Below the pieces are notes generated by a model that ran no database searches, was not told the DNA's origin, and saw only the letters and a program-made list of their open reading frames with translations. Position numbers and translations under genes: made by a program. A stretch of DNA of 64,000 bases. Origin: Sthenelais limicola. Taxonomy: Eukaryota; Annelida; Polychaeta; Phyllodocida; Sigalionidae. The DNA lies in NCBI GenBank assembly GCA_942159475.1, contig OW804096.1, positions 131,492,941 to 131,556,940 on the forward strand, in the 5' to 3' direction. The stretch's first letter is position 1. Every line of letters starts with the position of its first letter. Shown here in pieces: positions 61,111 to 64,000 of this stretch.

Positions 61111-61520
61111 ATACAATATTATATAACTTCCTAGACGGTCGGCACCCCCGCTTCTTCCTTGGAAGAAGTCAGAATGACTCTATTTACAATTTCGCACGGT
61201 GCACAGACTACTAGTGTCCAACGATATATACTCTTATACCATGTGGTTACTTCTCTGCCTGCATTCAATAATTTCACCGCTGAGAATGTCTATTGATGCA
61301 TGGAATACTTAGTTTAGGCCTATACCTACAACCTAGCGTACTTACATTGTCGATTCAGGCACTCACACTTCCACAATCCATTTTCGTTTCAACCTCCACA
61401 CTCAACCCACACAGCTACATCCACGCCATTGACCATTCCGATCCCTTGTTCCATTCCATACGAGCCGGAAGTCACTTCAACGTAATCAACGTAACTGGCA
61501 AATGGGATTCGAAATGGATA

Positions 61521-61549
61521 GCGCTGTTTATTTACTGAATAAACAGCGC
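61521..61549. repeat. Perfect 12-bp hairpin
   Basis: GCGCTGTTTATT and AATAAACAGCGC are exact reverse complements around a 5-nt loop (TACTG). It sits 12 bp before the G-rich tract. Confidence 0.9.
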
Positions 61550-61561
61550 CGAGGTAGTATA

Positions 61562-61597
61562 GGGGTGGGGGTGGGGTGGGGTGGAGGTGGGGTAGGG
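61562..61597 (+). repeat. G-rich tract, G-quadruplex-prone
   Basis: Runs of four to five guanines separated by single T, or by short GA-containing loops, meet the usual four-run quadruplex pattern on the plus strand. Confidence 0.75.
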
Positions 61598-64000
61598 TGC
61601 GTGGACGGGACCTCGTCGGCAACTGTTTTTCTTTATTTATACAAGCAACTAGCCTAAAAGTCAGATCCCAACACAACCCAATCCAGTGGTATGCTTTCTG
61701 GACAGGTACTTACTCCACCAACTGTACTGGTTATATATGGCGAGAATATAACCACAGGTTACTATACATATGCCATAGTTTATCCGTCATGTAAATTTAA
61801 TGTTGATAATCCAATCTGCACATTTCAACTTTGTGAATTAACCGTTGGGTCACCAGTCCAATAGTTCATTACACTATATCTCATTGAGCGGTAATCAACA
61901 ACAATGACATTGATTTGATCTTCATGACTCTCGACTTTGAAGCAGTACGCCAAATGTCAAATGTTTCATACTTATACTCCCATATATACTATGATACAGG
62001 GACATTGTATCCGGAATCATACAAACCCTACAGAGACTTCTTCTCTTCGATACACCTATACCTTTGGCCAGTAAATGATTACAGTAACTTAGCCCTCTGT
62101 ATAATGGCATCGACGCAGTGTCTTTGCGCAACTAGAGAGGCAATCAGAATTTAGCTCTTGAACAAGCAGCCTAGTCAGCGGTAATTTACTGTTAGTGGTC
62201 TCCAAAGCACACATTGGGCCCTAGGACATGATTAGTGTAGGGAAACCAGGTCGTTTGCCCTATAAGCAAAGGCTTTCTCTACATGTACGATTTTCGACCC
62301 TTGATTTCTATGGTACCCACACTTTGTAAATATTTGTGAGCTTCACTTCATCCCTTGGCCGTAATTGACAACTTTTTGATATTATATAATGTCAAATTAA
62401 ACTTTTATGTACTCAGCGCTCTAAGTAATATTGTGAACTGCAATAGAGCTGAAATAACATAATATTATGGAGATCTTATTGAGAAAGAAAGTACCTCGAG
62501 CACGCCCTGATTCCATATATATCTTAGTGATAATACCTGGTATAATACATGTAAGTCTGTCTGAGCCTATGTCCATAATGAGAGATTCTCATTTTCACAC
62601 GTATAGCAAAGTATGTGAAATGAGAATCTTTTATTATTGTCAACGTATACATAATCTTTGCCCGATAGGCTTGAACGCTGTGATCAGGCAAAGGACTAAA
62701 CATTGTGGTCGATACCGTTGTCACTGAATACCGTTTATTCAGAAATCCATGAACATGGAAATTCATTATTCCGCAGATCCGTGCACTTAAGAATTTTCTT
62801 TCAACTGTTCGAGCAGGTGTGTGATAATGTTAACCTTCTGCGGGCAATATTCAATGACAAAGCATGTTTTCTATGAATTTCCCTCGTCAAGCTCTTCCAA
62901 TCCAACCCATACTGATCTCCGCATGGGGACCAACCCGTAATAAAACAGGATTTTGTAAGGTTGAAAATGAGATGAAACTTTTACGGTTTAAGCATTTTCT
63001 AGAAAGTGCCTTCCTCTACTGTTTCAAAAAAGGTAATCTGGACCCAAGAAGGCCCCAGATGCTCCTCACTAAAAATATCTTTTATTCCAAACATACTTGA
63101 ATTTTCTCCCTACTTTTCTTCATACAGCGAATGAATGAATTAAACTCTTAAATGTATTATTGTTAAAAACAGTTAAAATTGTAAGTTATCTAACTCATCC
63201 AATAAATAAATCAACCAACCTATTCAGTACTCAAGCAACATTTGCTTTTAGCCAATATCTGCCTATCTGTTGTGTGAACACTTTCTCCTGCATTCGACCA
63301 CGATATTGTGTATCGTAGCAACACGTTTTCGATTCTTTATAGTTTCCCCATATGCAGCTGACGTTGTAAATCGTGTACCAAATTAACCTGTCTATAGGAA
63401 CCTTTGCTCAGAGTTTGCGGTCTCTTTTCAAGACCTTCAGTAGATGACCAGGCAGTCCTAGAATATATGTTCAACTAGATTATCAAGTTTAATGTAACGT
63501 TTGGCCTTCTGGTACTGGCTGCACATTCATGGGCTATGCATGCACGTGCTACGTTGAAAGCAGTATCGCGATAGCCACCCCAATTACGAGTCTTATACAT
63601 TGTTATATTTTCATGGGCAGTCAAAAAAGTCTGAATTTGTATCATTATAGTTAATTGCTTGGCGAGGGCATTTGACAAACTTCCTTAAACAGATAATTGT
63701 ATAGGTTCGGGAAACCAAAAAGATAATTATATTAATGACTAATGGTAATCATGATCACGTTTCAGGTAAATTTGTCATATCATCATGTAATTAATGAAGT
63801 TGACTCGTTAAATATGGATATATCTTGATTGGAGATGAGATATATATATCACACTTGTGAAAATCTGCCAAATAAAAATGTTTGAAAAAAAATAAAAATC
63901 ATACAATGCATCAAGGCCTTATCATTTCATAGATCTACAAAATGGGAGAGCATTCAGAAAAGAGCAGAGATGTAACTATTGTTTTCTTCCTCTGCATGTA

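Larger units (their letters stand above)
61111..64000. other. Intergenic region to the window end, no supported gene
   Basis: Only short unsupported frames. Structured items are the hairpin at 61521-61549 and the G-rich tract at 61562-61597. A TAGGCCTA palindrome is at 61315. Confidence 0.5.

Noticed and set aside
1..64000. tRNA, rRNA or CRISPR content
   Set aside because: I looked for B-box-like GGTTCGAATCC words, rRNA-like blocks and regular spaced repeats and saw none that hold up. Isolated TTCGAA words lack a cloverleaf context.

Overview
The window is AT-rich animal DNA: split genes with GT-AG introns, long non-coding stretches, poly(A) signals, and many decayed or foldback repeats. The animal is probably a marine invertebrate. 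The hints are a DIRS1-type tyrosine-recombinase retrotransposon, many short foldback elements, a (TCAC)n SINE-like tail and a local excess of the palindrome TAGGCCTA. The species and phylum cannot be fixed from the sequence alone.

Layout. (1) 1-6.1 kb holds a plus-strand three-exon gene (coding 3686-5454) for a 192-residue two-hairpin membrane protein that resembles LDAF1/promethin, the seipin partner at lipid-droplet assembly sites. A dense TAGGCCTA cluster and a CT-rich minisatellite lie upstream of it or in its first intron. (2) 6.1-22.7 kb has no convincing gene. It carries two small foldback elements and simple repeats. (3) 22.7-36.3 kb is a plus-strand six-exon gene for a 757-residue protein made almost wholly of ankyrin repeats (about 20), with a serine-rich linker and a polybasic C-terminus. 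All splice phases fit and a poly(A) signal follows. Its introns hold foldback elements, one starting about 30 bp after a splice donor. (4) 36.3-55.8 kb is mostly repeat-derived: a 225-bp near-palindrome, a decayed LINE reverse-transcriptase stretch, a LINE C-terminal fragment, a LINE/SINE-like 3' end, foldback elements, an orphan candidate signal-peptide exon near 49.7 kb and two RFX X-box-like palindromes. (5) 55,803-61,110 is a complete-looking DIRS1-type retrotransposon on the minus strand. Its Gag-like, RT/RNase H/methyltransferase-like and tyrosine-recombinase frames are uninterrupted. Short inverted terminal repeats and an internal complementary region pair with both ends. (6) 61.1-64 kb has a hairpin beside a G-quadruplex-prone tract and no supported gene.

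The two host genes show no functional link. The most interesting finding is in the DIRS element. The RT frame has no ATG and lies in the -1 frame of the Gag-like ORF. A canonical A-AAA-AAC slippery heptamer sits in the correct frame inside the overlap, with a possible stem 8 nt downstream. The recombinase frame is also -1 and ATG-less, but no slippery site was seen there. The element ends share a 7-bp core (AATAATG) that is also the junction inside the internal complementary region, which suggests a recombination core and a pre-insertion site.
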